Shown here in pieces: positions 43,528-51,679 of a stretch of DNA of 64,000 nucleotides. Below the pieces are notes generated by a model that saw nothing but the letters and a program-made list of their open reading frames with translations, was not told the origin of the DNA and ran no database searches. The stretch spans positions 1 through 64,000 of the forward strand of contig UQRM01000005.1 in NCBI GenBank assembly GCA_900543485.1. Direction: 5' to 3'. This stretch comes from an uncultured Eubacterium sp. GTDB lineage: Bacteria; Bacillota; Clostridia; Peptostreptococcales; Anaerovoracaceae. The translations under genes were made by a program, and so were the position numbers. Each line of letters opens with the position of its first letter. Position 1 is the first letter of the stretch.

Positions 43528-43938
43528 TTACGTTGTATGTGTTACCGTGCTGTTTAGATATTCTTCAATAGCTTTACAAAACAGCTCAGCGTTATCGATC
43601 TGCTCTTTTGTTTCTTCTTTTGAGGCAAGAAAGAAGTCGTCGTAGTCACTGGCATTCCTGATTTCGCTCGCCGATATGATGATATCAGAATACGCTTTTT
43701 CAAATATTCCGGTTTTTATATATTCTCTTTGGAAGTACTGGATGACTCCGGAATGCTTTTTAAAATCCACTTCCTCCAAGGCTAGCACAGCTCTCATAGC
43801 ATGAAATATTGCGTAATAAGCCCTGTTATTGCTGCTTTTATAGCTACCGGATTTATAAAGTTGTTTTGCGTCGTCAATCAATTCCTTAGCCCGTTCCATT
43901 CTATAAATCGCAAGGGCGCAACGCTTATCATTAAGCAA
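43528..43938 (-). CDS. HEPN-domain protein (toxin of MNT/HEPN pair)
   Basis: A 136-residue all-helical HEPN protein. The central NRAYYAIFHAMRAVLALEE helix is the family core, and RNASDYDDF in a later helix supplies further conserved residues. HEPN proteins paired with a minimal nucleotidyltransferase act as RNase toxins, neutralised when the partner adds nucleotides to them or binds them. This gene overlaps the nucleotidyltransferase gene by 8 bases, so the two are translated together. The strict R-x4-H RNase motif is not clear here (R-x6-H is seen), so activity is uncertain. Confidence 0.82.
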   Translation of the reverse strand: MLNDKRCALAIYRMERAKELIDDAKQLYKSGSYKSSNNRAYYAIFHAMRAVLALEEVDFKKHSGVIQYFQREYIKTGIFEKAYSDIIISASEIRNASDYDDFFLASKEETKEQIDNAELFCKAIEEYLNSTVTHTT

Positions 43939-44269
43939 CGACTCTCACCCCTTCGCGATCAATGTTCTTATAATATGGGAGAACACTCTTATACTCTTCA
44001 AAATCAGAAAGAGAGATATAGTTGATACTGATAAGCGTATCGTAATCAAGGCTCATTTCACTTATTACTGAAACAATATCCTTTTGATACTTCTTTAATT
44101 CAGCCCTGTCAATATTCACAATGACTGCAATATCAATATCAGATTCCTCATCAAAATCACCTCTGGCAAATGAACCGTATAAAATCATTTCAACTAAATC
44201 TGCACCGATAATTTGGTCAAGATGAGAACGCAGTATTGACAGTATTTCAGTTAACATATTTGCAGGCAT
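43931..44269 (-). CDS. Minimal nucleotidyltransferase (antitoxin of MNT/HEPN pair)
   Basis: A 112-residue protein with the nucleotidyltransferase signature GSFARGDFDEESDIDIAVIV (about residues 32-51), holding the GS and two catalytic Asp residues. A third acidic residue is likely in LDYDTLI. MNT antitoxins add nucleotides to HEPN toxins. I chose the ATG at 44269 because AAAGGAGAT lies eight bases before it; the ATG two codons upstream is too close to that site, and longer versions cross it. It comes first in the pair, as is usual for the antitoxin. Confidence 0.82.
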   Translation of the reverse strand: MPANMLTEILSILRSHLDQIIGADLVEMILYGSFARGDFDEESDIDIAVIVNIDRAELKKYQKDIVSVISEMSLDYDTLISINYISLSDFEEYKSVLPYYKNIDREGVRVVA

Positions 44270-44345
44270 AGTCATATCTCCTTTCATCTCTATTATATGT
44301 TTCAAATAGGATAATAACAAGCAAAAAGATTAATTATCACTTTAA

Positions 44346-44401
44346 ATCAAAACCGCTTGCATTGGGAGGCGGTTTTAGCAAGCTTCCTTCGTGCAAGCGG
44401 T
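44346..44401 (-). terminator. Terminator of the LuxR-nitrilase-permease operon
   Basis: ACCGCTTGCA (44352-44361) pairs with TGCAAGCGGT (44392-44401). Read leftwards the stem is followed by TTTGATTT. An alternative AACCGC/GCGGTT pairing lies inside. Confidence 0.75.
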
Positions 44402-44431
44402 AATTTCATTATCAAATTCTCAGCTATTCTA

Positions 44432-45757
44432 TCATTCATCGATAGCCAATTCAGGTGGTTCCTCCTTGAGCCCTTTGGTCAGTATCAGCATGTAGATGAT
44501 GCCTATTATTACCCAGGCGCAGCCCAGAATGAGAGCTATTCTATCCAGGTGAACCAGCAGGTACAAACAGAAGATAGTTCCCAGTATAGGGAAGATAAGA
44601 TACATGAAGACGCCTTTGGCGGAGTGCTTCCTGTTTCTTATGAAATAGTGGGAAATAACCGCAATGTTGACGAAGCAAAAGCCAACGAGTCCTCCGAAAT
44701 TGATATACGCAGTAGCTGAAGTAACATCGAGGAATACAGCGAACAGCGCTACTATACCTATAAGGATTATGGCATTGGTAGGAGTTTTAGTCTTTCCCAG
44801 CCTGCCGAAGAGTTTCTTAGGAAGTACGCCGTCTCTTCCCATAGCGTACAGCAGACGAGCGCCACTGGCCTGAGCTGACAGACCTGCTGCGAACTGGCCC
44901 GCGATAGTACCGATAAGGAAGATGCCTCCGAAAATGGATGGCGCTACCTGACGAGCAATATCGTAAGCGGCGTTATCCGGATTAGGATAGTCGAATGCCG
45001 GGTGAACCAGGTGAGTGAAGTACGTTACGATGAGGAATATAGCACCGCAAACGAGAAGAGTCAGTATTATCGATCTTGGGATGTTCTTTTCCGGATCGAT
45101 AGTATCTTCGGTAAATGTAGTCAGTGCATCGAAGCCCAGGAAACAGTAGCAGGCTGCCGCAGCACCGGCCACCATATAGCTGAAGTCGATGTCAGGGTTG
45201 TAGAAAGGCGAGAATGAAGCCAGCGTTCCTTCTCCCATTCCCTCTGTAATGGCTTTGATGGTGAATATCAGGAACGCGATGATGATGATGACCTGGATGG
45301 AAACCATCACGAAGTTGATCTTGCTCCCTACTTCGACGCCGACGATGTTGATGAGAGTCGTGATGACGATGAAGCCGATCAGCCATACCCATTCAGGGAC
45401 TGCAGGAACAGCGGCACTGAAATAGGACGCTCCGATGAGCCAGATGGCCATTGGGAAAAATACATATCCCAGCAGTACGATCCATCCCGCAAGAACTCCC
45501 AGCTTGGAATTTATTGCTTTTCTCGTATAAGTGTAGGCCGAGCCCGCGGCAGGATAAGCCTTGGCCATGTGGCCATAGCTGAGAGCTGTGAATAACATGG
45601 CAATTATGGTCAGACAGATGGAGCCCGATTCCACACCGTGAGATGATGTGGCGATAACGCCGTATATGGTATAGGCGATCATCGGGGTAAGGAAGGCTAC
45701 ACCGAAGATGACCAGATGGTGCAGCTTCATGGTACGTTTTAACGAATCATTTTGCAT
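44432..45757 (-). CDS. APC-superfamily amino acid permease
   Basis: A 441-residue permease with about 12 membrane segments. It begins with LKRTMKLHHLVIFGVAFLTP and continues through KAYPAAGSAYTYTRKAINS and FLGFDALTTFTEDTIDPEKN, which are typical APC amino acid transporter features (YjeH/PuuP-like branch). The substrate is not readable. It lies 39 bases downstream of a C-N hydrolase and a LuxR regulator on the same strand, suggesting uptake of an amide or amine that the hydrolase then cleaves. The start ATG has a GAGGGGAT site. Confidence 0.87.
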   Translation of the reverse strand: MQNDSLKRTMKLHHLVIFGVAFLTPMIAYTIYGVIATSSHGVESGSICLTIIAMLFTALSYGHMAKAYPAAGSAYTYTRKAINSKLGVLAGWIVLLGYVFFPMAIWLIGASYFSAAVPAVPEWVWLIGFIVITTLINIVGVEVGSKINFVMVSIQVIIIIAFLIFTIKAITEGMGEGTLASFSPFYNPDIDFSYMVAGAAAACYCFLGFDALTTFTEDTIDPEKNIPRSIILTLLVCGAIFLIVTYFTHLVHPAFDYPNPDNAAYDIARQVAPSIFGGIFLIGTIAGQFAAGLSAQASGARLLYAMGRDGVLPKKLFGRLGKTKTPTNAIILIGIVALFAVFLDVTSATAYINFGGLVGFCFVNIAVISHYFIRNRKHSAKGVFMYLIFPILGTIFCLYLLVHLDRIALILGCAWVIIGIIYMLILTKGLKEEPPELAIDE

Positions 45758-45796
45758 TTTAATATCCCCTCTCTTGATAAATATTTTGATGACAAT

Positions 45797-46690
45797 TTAT
45801 AAAAATTTCTTATAAATATCAGGTCTGTAGTCCGGTTCGCCGGTTATCTCCTTATCGACGAAGAGACGTCTTTCCGCCAGCGAAAGGTCGATGGTCTCCA
45901 TAGCGATACCTTCCTGTACATTATCTTTGTTGCCGGCGTAGTAGTGAAGGTTCGTTTCATAGAACGCGTTGATTTTCGGCCCTATGACACAGCTGCCTCC
46001 GCCAAAGTAGTTGACTATATCTGTTCCGCACAGGTTGGCGCTGGCCACGTAAATAGTGTTGCAGAGTACGCCGTACTCCAGCGTTGGAGCGTAGTAATCG
46101 ATAAATGCCTGACGGCTGCCTTCCTTCGGAATTTCCTCCACAACGGCGGTAGGATTCAGATAAAGTCGGCTGCCCTGGCCACAGTAATATCTCTGCAATT
46201 CAGGGAACTGATATGTGTCGAAGCAGATGCCGATGGAAACAGGACCCCATGGAGTATCGAACATGAATGGCTTGTCTCCCTTGGCGCACCAGATGCTCTC
46301 AGTCTCGAAAGGATGCATTTTCTGATAAGCGCCTATGACTCCGTCAGGACCGATGGCTACTGCTGAATTGTAAAGTGTTGCGTCAGCAGTGTCTTCCAGT
46401 TTTTCAGCCATGCCGAATACTACATAAATACCGTACTTCTTCGTTACCTCGGCGATAGCCTGGCATGACGGTCCGTTGATTGTTTCTGCTGTTTCGATCT
46501 TTTCTTTCTGAGTTACGTTTTCGTCCACGTAATAGTCATATCCGTAGAGACACATCTCAGGGAATAAGACCAGATCAGCGCCGCGCTTCGCTGCGGCTTC
46601 TGAGAATTCGCAGATCCTTGAAAGGTTGCTTTCCTTGTTGGCCGCGTCTACTTTAAAGTTTACCGCAGCTACAGTGATGATGTTCTTCAT
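45797..46690 (-). CDS. Carbon-nitrogen hydrolase (nitrilase superfamily)
   Basis: A 297-residue amidase of the nitrilase superfamily with the triad Glu (FPEMCLYGYD), Lys (YQKMHPFETE) and Cys (SIGICFDTYQFPEL). It differs clearly from the Nit2-like protein at 17175, so the substrate is likely different. Enzymes of this branch cleave amides, carbamoyl or nitrile compounds. It lies between a LuxR-type regulator and an APC permease, all on the minus strand with gaps near 40 bases. This looks like a small uptake-and-hydrolysis operon. The start ATG has an AAAGGAGAG site. Confidence 0.87.
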   Translation of the reverse strand: MKNIITVAAVNFKVDAANKESNLSRICEFSEAAAKRGADLVLFPEMCLYGYDYYVDENVTQKEKIETAETINGPSCQAIAEVTKKYGIYVVFGMAEKLEDTADATLYNSAVAIGPDGVIGAYQKMHPFETESIWCAKGDKPFMFDTPWGPVSIGICFDTYQFPELQRYYCGQGSRLYLNPTAVVEEIPKEGSRQAFIDYYAPTLEYGVLCNTIYVASANLCGTDIVNYFGGGSCVIGPKINAFYETNLHYYAGNKDNVQEGIAMETIDLSLAERRLFVDKEITGEPDYRPDIYKKFL

Positions 46691-46728
46691 AGCTTCTCTC
46701 CTTTATATCTATAATTTCTCTTTTTATG

Positions 46729-47481
46729 CTATTTATCCTTGCCGGTGGCCTTGCATATGAATTCTATGCGGGATTTGGTATCTGATTTTTCCAGTATCCT
46801 GGAAACGTGCTTCTTCACAGTCGAAATGGAGATGCACTTTTCCTCGGCGATCTGTTCATTGGAATATCCCTTGAGTATCATGGTAGCCACATCCTGTTCG
46901 GCATTGGTCAGTGAATACTTGTGAGTGAGGTTCTCGAAAAGGAACGCATAGTTGGAAGCCTTCAGCTCTATGTGAGGCTGGAATATCCGGCAGATCTCGA
47001 CTTCTCTTTCAGAGAAATCGACATCCTTCTCATTTCGGAACAGGTCAAGCGAACCGATGCAGAAACCTCTGTTTTCCATGTTCCAACGGAAATTAGTGTC
47101 CAGGGAGACCTTGGTCTTGGCAGGGGTCACATAATCGATGAAATATTCCGTTTCCTTCCTCTTGTTTATATCGAAGGCTTCGCTGCTCTTGATAACGACT
47201 TCTTTGTTGGGCATCATCTTCTCTACCACATCATCGATATTACAGTAATAGCGCTCATAGTCGATGAGCTCCTTTTCACTGAATCCTTGCCCGATATAAT
47301 CCTTTACGATTTCCGGGGCCGACAGGTCGTAGAAGTAGATACACGCTTTTTCATATGGGACGAGTCCCTCGATATCGGTCAAAAATGTGTTCAAAGCCTT
47401 GAGGATATCGCTTTCGCTGTTCATCCTCAGTATCATTTCATTGATCCTCTTCCAATCCTTTGTCCACAGTTCCTGGCTCAT
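46729..47481 (-). CDS. LuxR-family transcription regulator
   Basis: A 250-residue regulator. Residues 1 to about 175 form a sensory domain that looks GAF-like (VPYEKACIYFYDLSAPEIVK, later GFCIGSLDLFRNEKDVDFS), and the C-terminus is a LuxR/GerE helix-turn-helix (YSNEQIAEEKCISISTVKKH). There is no receiver domain, so it probably binds a small molecule directly. The start ATG at 47481 follows GAAAGGACTGATT; an in-frame TTG upstream lacks a site. It is the first gene of the operon with the amidase and the APC permease and likely controls it. Confidence 0.87.
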   Translation of the reverse strand: MSQELWTKDWKRINEMILRMNSESDILKALNTFLTDIEGLVPYEKACIYFYDLSAPEIVKDYIGQGFSEKELIDYERYYCNIDDVVEKMMPNKEVVIKSSEAFDINKRKETEYFIDYVTPAKTKVSLDTNFRWNMENRGFCIGSLDLFRNEKDVDFSEREVEICRIFQPHIELKASNYAFLFENLTHKYSLTNAEQDVATMILKGYSNEQIAEEKCISISTVKKHVSRILEKSDTKSRIEFICKATGKDK

Positions 47482-47698
47482 AATCAGTCCTTTCAATATT
47501 GTTTGACGACTTTGTTAATTATTATACTATCAAAGTTTTGTGCAAGCTATGGGCCTTAGGTACCATTTTTGTAAAAAATCGGGGCATGTTTCTAAGTCTG
47601 ATGCAGCGAATTGTGAAAGAACTTTTACGAGGGAAGGAGAAAAGAAAATGAGAAAGGAAAATACTGAAGACGGCGAATAAAATAATCGAAGATGGATA

Positions 47699-47727
47699 TT
47701 GACTTGGCTGTAAAATAGCGATAAAAT
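47699..47727 (+). promoter_or_regulatory. Promoter of tRNA-Ala
   Basis: TTGACT (47699-47704), a 17-base spacer and TAAAAT (47722-47727). The rest of 47482-47698 shows no gene. Confidence 0.7.
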
Positions 47728-47765
47728 CGTCAGTAGGTCGATCGTGACGATACAATATATAGCGA

Positions 47766-47841
47766 GGGGGCATAGCTCAGCTGGGAGAGCGACGCGTTCG
47801 CAACGCGTAGGTCAAGGGTTCGAGTCCCTCTGTCTCCACCA
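47766..47841 (+). tRNA. tRNA-Ala(CGC)
   Basis: A 76-base tRNA with encoded CCA. The acceptor GGGGGCA pairs with TGTCTCC (two G-U pairs), the D stem is GCTC/GAGC and the anticodon stem is ACGCG/CGCGT. The loop TTCGCAA holds anticodon CGC, reading GCG (Ala). The T loop is TTCGAGT; the outermost T-stem pair is an A-C mismatch. Confidence 0.93.
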
Positions 47842-47852
47842 ATGTCAAACGA

Positions 47853-47891
47853 AAAGCACGCTGGAAGCATTGGAATCCCGGCGTGCTTTTT
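47853..47891 (+). terminator. Terminator of tRNA-Ala
   Basis: AAGCACGC (47854-47861) pairs with GCGTGCTT (47881-47888), followed by TTT. Confidence 0.8.
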
Positions 47892-47968
47892 GATTTATTG
47901 CTATAAGATAACAGGAAGGAAAGCAGAAAAACTGAAAAGTTTTGTCGCTAAGAAAGGAGTTGGGATTA

Positions 47969-49945
47969 GTGAGAAGGGGAAAGCGAAAAAAATATCTGGC
48001 CGGGCTGGCAGTTACAGTGTTGTTATTGGCATTACTGCCGACAACAACGCTGGCAGCATCTGCCGATTATGGCGACTTTCTGGTGGCCGGCGATGACCTC
48101 TCCGGCGTATCATTTGAAAACGATACGCTGACGATCGGTACATCCGGTACCTACACAGTTGCCATGGCGCAGGAGGGAAACACGACAGGTCAGCATATCA
48201 CGGTAGCATCCGGTGTAACGGCTACGCTGGTACTGGACGGGGTTTCGGTTTCTTCGGGAACGACGGCGCTGGAAATCAGCGGAGCTGATGTTACTCTGAT
48301 ATTATCGTCGGAAAGCGATAATTCTTTCGTCAGCACAGGGGCGGCATGTTCAGCCATTCATGCGCCCTCCGGCTCCACGCTGACGATCCGCTGTGACAGC
48401 AGCGAGGAAGACCACGTCTGTAACGAAAACTGCGGCTCTCTTACGGCACGGTATGATTCAAATACAGGGGGACCGGCTGCGATTGGCGGAAATACTGCCG
48501 AGGACACCGGCAGTATTTCCATTCAGGGTGGTGTCATAAACGCCTCCAACATCTATGGAGCAGCCATCGGCGGTGGCGAAGGACAGGTTTATAGCGGCAA
48601 TGGCGGAGCGGCAACCGTGTCCATAAGCGGCGGTATCGTTACCGCAACTTCCAACGATGCAGCGATAGGCGGAGGTGCGGGTGCTGACGGCATAGGCGGA
48701 GGCGGCGGTACTCCAGGCTCAGGAGGTTCCGGAGGATCGGCTGACATTTCCATTACAGGCGGTGTGGTGAACACCCAGGGCGCTTCGATCGGCGGCGGAA
48801 ATGGCGGAAACGGCGGATACAATTATTATGGTAACACCCCCGCTAACGGCGGCGCCGGGGGAGATGCAGAGATCACCTTGACCGGAGGTATAGTCAACGC
48901 AGGCCGTATCGGTGCAGGTGAGCCCGGAGCAGGCGGTGGCGGCTCCCCTTCCGGTTCGGCAGGGACGGCGGGAACCGGGCTGATTGAGACCGGTACCGAT
49001 GGTAGTTGTTTTGTTATTGCTGACCGGCTGATCACCTCCAGCAGTGAAGACGATTTTACCGGCGCTTTTGTGATCTCCGGCAATGGCAGAGTGTACAATG
49101 ATATGAGCCTGTATACCGATGTGACGCTGCCGGATGGAGCTACGCTGACCATTCCCGACGGCGTTGTGCTTACGATCCCGACAGATGTGACTTTCACAAA
49201 CAACGGGTCGGTTGCGGGACAGGGTGAAATCGACAATTATGGCACGATCCTCGGAAATCAGCCAGAGGTGACGGTGAACGAAATGGTAGCTACCATTTCT
49301 GTTTCCGGCAACGAAGGCGGCAGCGTGACCGGTGGAGGAGACTTCGCAACGGGCAGCGATGTTACAGTAACAGCCACGCCGGAAGAAGGCTATCATTTCC
49401 TGGGCTGGATGGAAGACGGGAAGCTGGTCAGCGACAGTGTCAGATATGAATTTTCGGCATCAGCGGACAGGAACCTGACAGCAGTTTTTGAGCAGCACCA
49501 GTTTGGCCAATGGCTCAGCGAAAACGGGACGCATACCCGGAGCTGCACAAATGAGAACTGCAATGTGACCGAAACAGAGTCGTGTACGGGAGGCATTGCG
49601 ACCTGTACCGAGCGGGCGGTCTGTGATATTTGCGGAGGAGAGTACGGAGAACTGGATGCCTCGAATCATACGAAATTGGTGAAGGTTGAAGCGAAATCAC
49701 CAACACAGACACAGGAAGGCAACATCACATACTGGCACTGCGAGGCATGTGACAGGTATTTCAGCGATGAGGCCCTTGCCAATGAAATTACTGTCGAGGA
49801 CACGATTATACCGGCTGGCACCACCCCGCAGACCGGAGATAATGGAAGACTGTTTTTATGGAGTATTCTGATGCTGATCGGCGGAAGTGCGATGGCAGCC
49901 GTAATATACAAAAACGTATCTAAACTGAGAGAAGAGAAACGATAG
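47969..49945 (+). CDS. Gly-rich cell-surface protein with sortase-type anchor
   Basis: A 658-residue exported protein. The GTG start at 47969 has AAAGGAG nine bases upstream and leads into a signal peptide (AGLAVTVLLLALLPTTTLA). Residues about 30-380 repeat a [AI]IGGG...GG...ISGG pattern, suggesting a beta-helix like those in polymorphic adhesins. A bacterial (InlB-type) repeat follows (GSVTGGGDFATGSDV and EGYHFLGWMEDGK). A Cys-rich section then has paired Cys (CTNENC, CDICGG, CEACDRYF). The end is TPQTGDN, a hydrophobic helix and a basic tail: a sortase signal variant. Base use looks more GC-rich than its neighbours, and it sits right behind a tRNA gene, so transfer is plausible. Confidence 0.85.
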   Translation: MRRGKRKKYLAGLAVTVLLLALLPTTTLAASADYGDFLVAGDDLSGVSFENDTLTIGTSGTYTVAMAQEGNTTGQHITVASGVTATLVLDGVSVSSGTTALEISGADVTLILSSESDNSFVSTGAACSAIHAPSGSTLTIRCDSSEEDHVCNENCGSLTARYDSNTGGPAAIGGNTAEDTGSISIQGGVINASNIYGAAIGGGEGQVYSGNGGAATVSISGGIVTATSNDAAIGGGAGADGIGGGGGTPGSGGSGGSADISITGGVVNTQGASIGGGNGGNGGYNYYGNTPANGGAGGDAEITLTGGIVNAGRIGAGEPGAGGGGSPSGSAGTAGTGLIETGTDGSCFVIADRLITSSSEDDFTGAFVISGNGRVYNDMSLYTDVTLPDGATLTIPDGVVLTIPTDVTFTNNGSVAGQGEIDNYGTILGNQPEVTVNEMVATISVSGNEGGSVTGGGDFATGSDVTVTATPEEGYHFLGWMEDGKLVSDSVRYEFSASADRNLTAVFEQHQFGQWLSENGTHTRSCTNENCNVTETESCTGGIATCTERAVCDICGGEYGELDASNHTKLVKVEAKSPTQTQEGNITYWHCEACDRYFSDEALANEITVEDTIIPAGTTPQTGDNGRLFLWSILMLIGGSAMAAVIYKNVSKLREEKR

Positions 49946-49952
49946 CTAAAGT

Positions 49953-49993
49953 ACAGATACCGGGCGGGAGCATTTCCGCCCGGTATCTGTTTT
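49953..49993 (+). terminator. Terminator of the surface protein gene
   Basis: ACAGATACCGGGCGG (49953-49967) pairs perfectly with a 15-base arm ending at 49990, followed by TTT. Confidence 0.9.
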
Positions 49994-50037
49994 GATATCT
50001 TTATTTCTTCGGGGAATTCCATCTTATGCATAAATAG

Positions 50038-50066
50038 TTGCGCGCGCTACTTTTGCGTGATACAAT
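50038..50066 (+). promoter_or_regulatory. Promoter of the MarR/MFS operon
   Basis: TTGCGC (50038-50043), a 17-base spacer and TACAAT (50061-50066). Confidence 0.6.
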
Positions 50067-50102
50067 ATTCCCGGAAGGTATCGATGAAAGCAGGTGATAT
50101 GA

Positions 50103-50564
50103 ATGAATGGAAAGTTTTCCGGTCTGGGGCGGTATATTTCCATATTGGACAGGCTGATGAAGATGTATTATGATCATGAACTGGCGGATTTTGAGATCGG
50201 GTGGGGACAGCAGTTTTATGTTGAATACCTTTACGAGTATCCGGGAGCATCAGCTCAGGAAATGGTAGAGCGATTCAGAGTCGACAAGGCTACGCTGACA
50301 AAGGTCATCAGGAAGCTGGTGGATATAGGTTACGTCCGTGTGGTCAGGAGTGAGGACGACAGGAGGATGAAACAGCTTTATCTTACAGATGCCGCCGTTC
50401 CTGCTGTTAAACGGGTCAAGGAGATACATAACAGTTTTCAGGAGGTATTGTCTTCGGGGCTTTCACCGGAGGAGCAGGAGCAGGTAGAACGGATGATGGA
50501 GAAAATGGTGGAAAATATAAACAGCAGGGTATGGCACAGGATGGAGGGTCAACATGGAGAATAG
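50103..50564 (+). CDS. MarR-family regulator
   Basis: A 153-residue winged-helix protein of the MarR family. The recognition region is ASAQEMVERFRVDKATLTKV and the wing is RVVRSEDDRRMKQLYLTDA. MarR proteins usually repress a neighbouring efflux gene and release DNA on binding a phenolic or drug-like ligand. Its 3' end overlaps the MFS transporter gene by 11 bases, so it most likely controls that gene and itself. The start ATG has a CAGGTGATATGA site. Confidence 0.88.
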   Translation: MNGKFSGLGRYISILDRLMKMYYDHELADFEIGWGQQFYVEYLYEYPGASAQEMVERFRVDKATLTKVIRKLVDIGYVRVVRSEDDRRMKQLYLTDAAVPAVKRVKEIHNSFQEVLSSGLSPEEQEQVERMMEKMVENINSRVWHRMEGQHGE

Positions 50565-51540
50565 TGAAAACGGACGGCTTACGGAGCGAAAACGGGCCAT
50601 GATATTTATCAACCTGGTGGTTTCCGGTATCGCTTCATCTACATTGGCAACAGCAATGACCACTGCGCTGCCCGATCTGGTAGAGTATTTTCATATCAGT
50701 ACTGATACAGGGCAATGGGTCACCAGCGGATATTCCCTGGCAATGGGGACGGTCATGCCGCTGACGGCCTTTCTCATTACGAAATTCCCTACGAAGAGGT
50801 TGTACGCTTTCGGTACGGGATGCTTCATCGCGGGGCTTCTCCTCAGTATCTTTGCCGGGAATTTCGGAATAATGATGCTGGGAAGGGTGATGCAGGCTTG
50901 CGGAAACGGTATCCTCATGTCGGCGGCTCAGGTGATCATTTTGACAGTGTATCCGGCAGAGCGGCGTGGATCTATGATGGGGACTTATGGGCTGGCGACT
51001 ACTGCGGCGCCTATCATCGCCCCTACTGTGGCAGGACTGATGATAGACGCTTTCGGATGGAGATCCATCTTCTGGCTGGTGATGGCTATCATGACCGTAT
51101 CCTTCGTGGTTTCGATAATGGTGTTCGAAAATGTGCTGGAGCTCCGGAACAAGAAATTCGATTTTCTTTCCTTCGTGGAGAGCATATTCGCCTTCGGTGG
51201 GATCACCCTGGGCGCAGGCAATATCACAGCATATGGCGTGGTGAGCGTCCAGGCAGGTTTGCCGCTGCTGACCTGGGGAACCAGCAATGTGGATCCGGGC
51301 AGGGTCGCGGACGCTTCATCATTGCTGACTTCATTCAGGACTATAGCAGGATCTATCGGTTCAGCTGTGTTTGTCGGTATCATGAATATAGTCAGCGAAA
51401 GCTCGAAAGGGGCTTACGGCGGCAGCTCGCTGATGCATGGAATGAACGTATCGTTTTTGTGGATGACGGTAGGTGCGCTGGTGCTGCTGGCCATATCGAT
51501 CTTTGGGACGGGCAGGCGTCGTGACAGGGTAGCCGAATGA
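50554..51540 (+). CDS. MFS drug-efflux transporter (DHA2-like) with large in-frame internal deletion
   Basis: This 328-residue protein resembles 14-segment DHA2 drug:proton antiporters (EmrB-like), which usually have about 470 residues. The N-terminal half is normal: TALPDLVEYFHISTDTGQWV, GRVMQACGNGILMSAAQVII and APIIAPTVAG. After FDFLSFVESIFAFGGITLGA it jumps within about 15 residues to LLTWGTSNVDPGR and ASSLLTSFRTIAGSIGSAVF, which belong near the end of the family. Roughly 140 residues, about six membrane segments, are missing without a frameshift. Transport function is doubtful. It overlaps and is presumably regulated by the MarR gene. Confidence 0.8.
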   Translation: MENSENGRLTERKRAMIFINLVVSGIASSTLATAMTTALPDLVEYFHISTDTGQWVTSGYSLAMGTVMPLTAFLITKFPTKRLYAFGTGCFIAGLLLSIFAGNFGIMMLGRVMQACGNGILMSAAQVIILTVYPAERRGSMMGTYGLATTAAPIIAPTVAGLMIDAFGWRSIFWLVMAIMTVSFVVSIMVFENVLELRNKKFDFLSFVESIFAFGGITLGAGNITAYGVVSVQAGLPLLTWGTSNVDPGRVADASSLLTSFRTIAGSIGSAVFVGIMNIVSESSKGAYGGSSLMHGMNVSFLWMTVGALVLLAISIFGTGRRRDRVAE

Positions 51541-51679
51541 TGAACGCCATGATATTCCCGGCCAGAATACCTGGAAATACGGAAAAGCCATTAGACATAT
51601 GAAAAGACGATGGTAGAATAAAACCTGAGGCTGCCGATGCGGCCCGAAGAGGATCAGAGTAAAGAAGGAGGAAAGTCAG

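Noticed and set aside
48589..49396. Proline-rich and other minus-strand frames opposite the surface protein
   Set aside because: They are the reverse of the Gly-rich repeats and carry no start site or motif.
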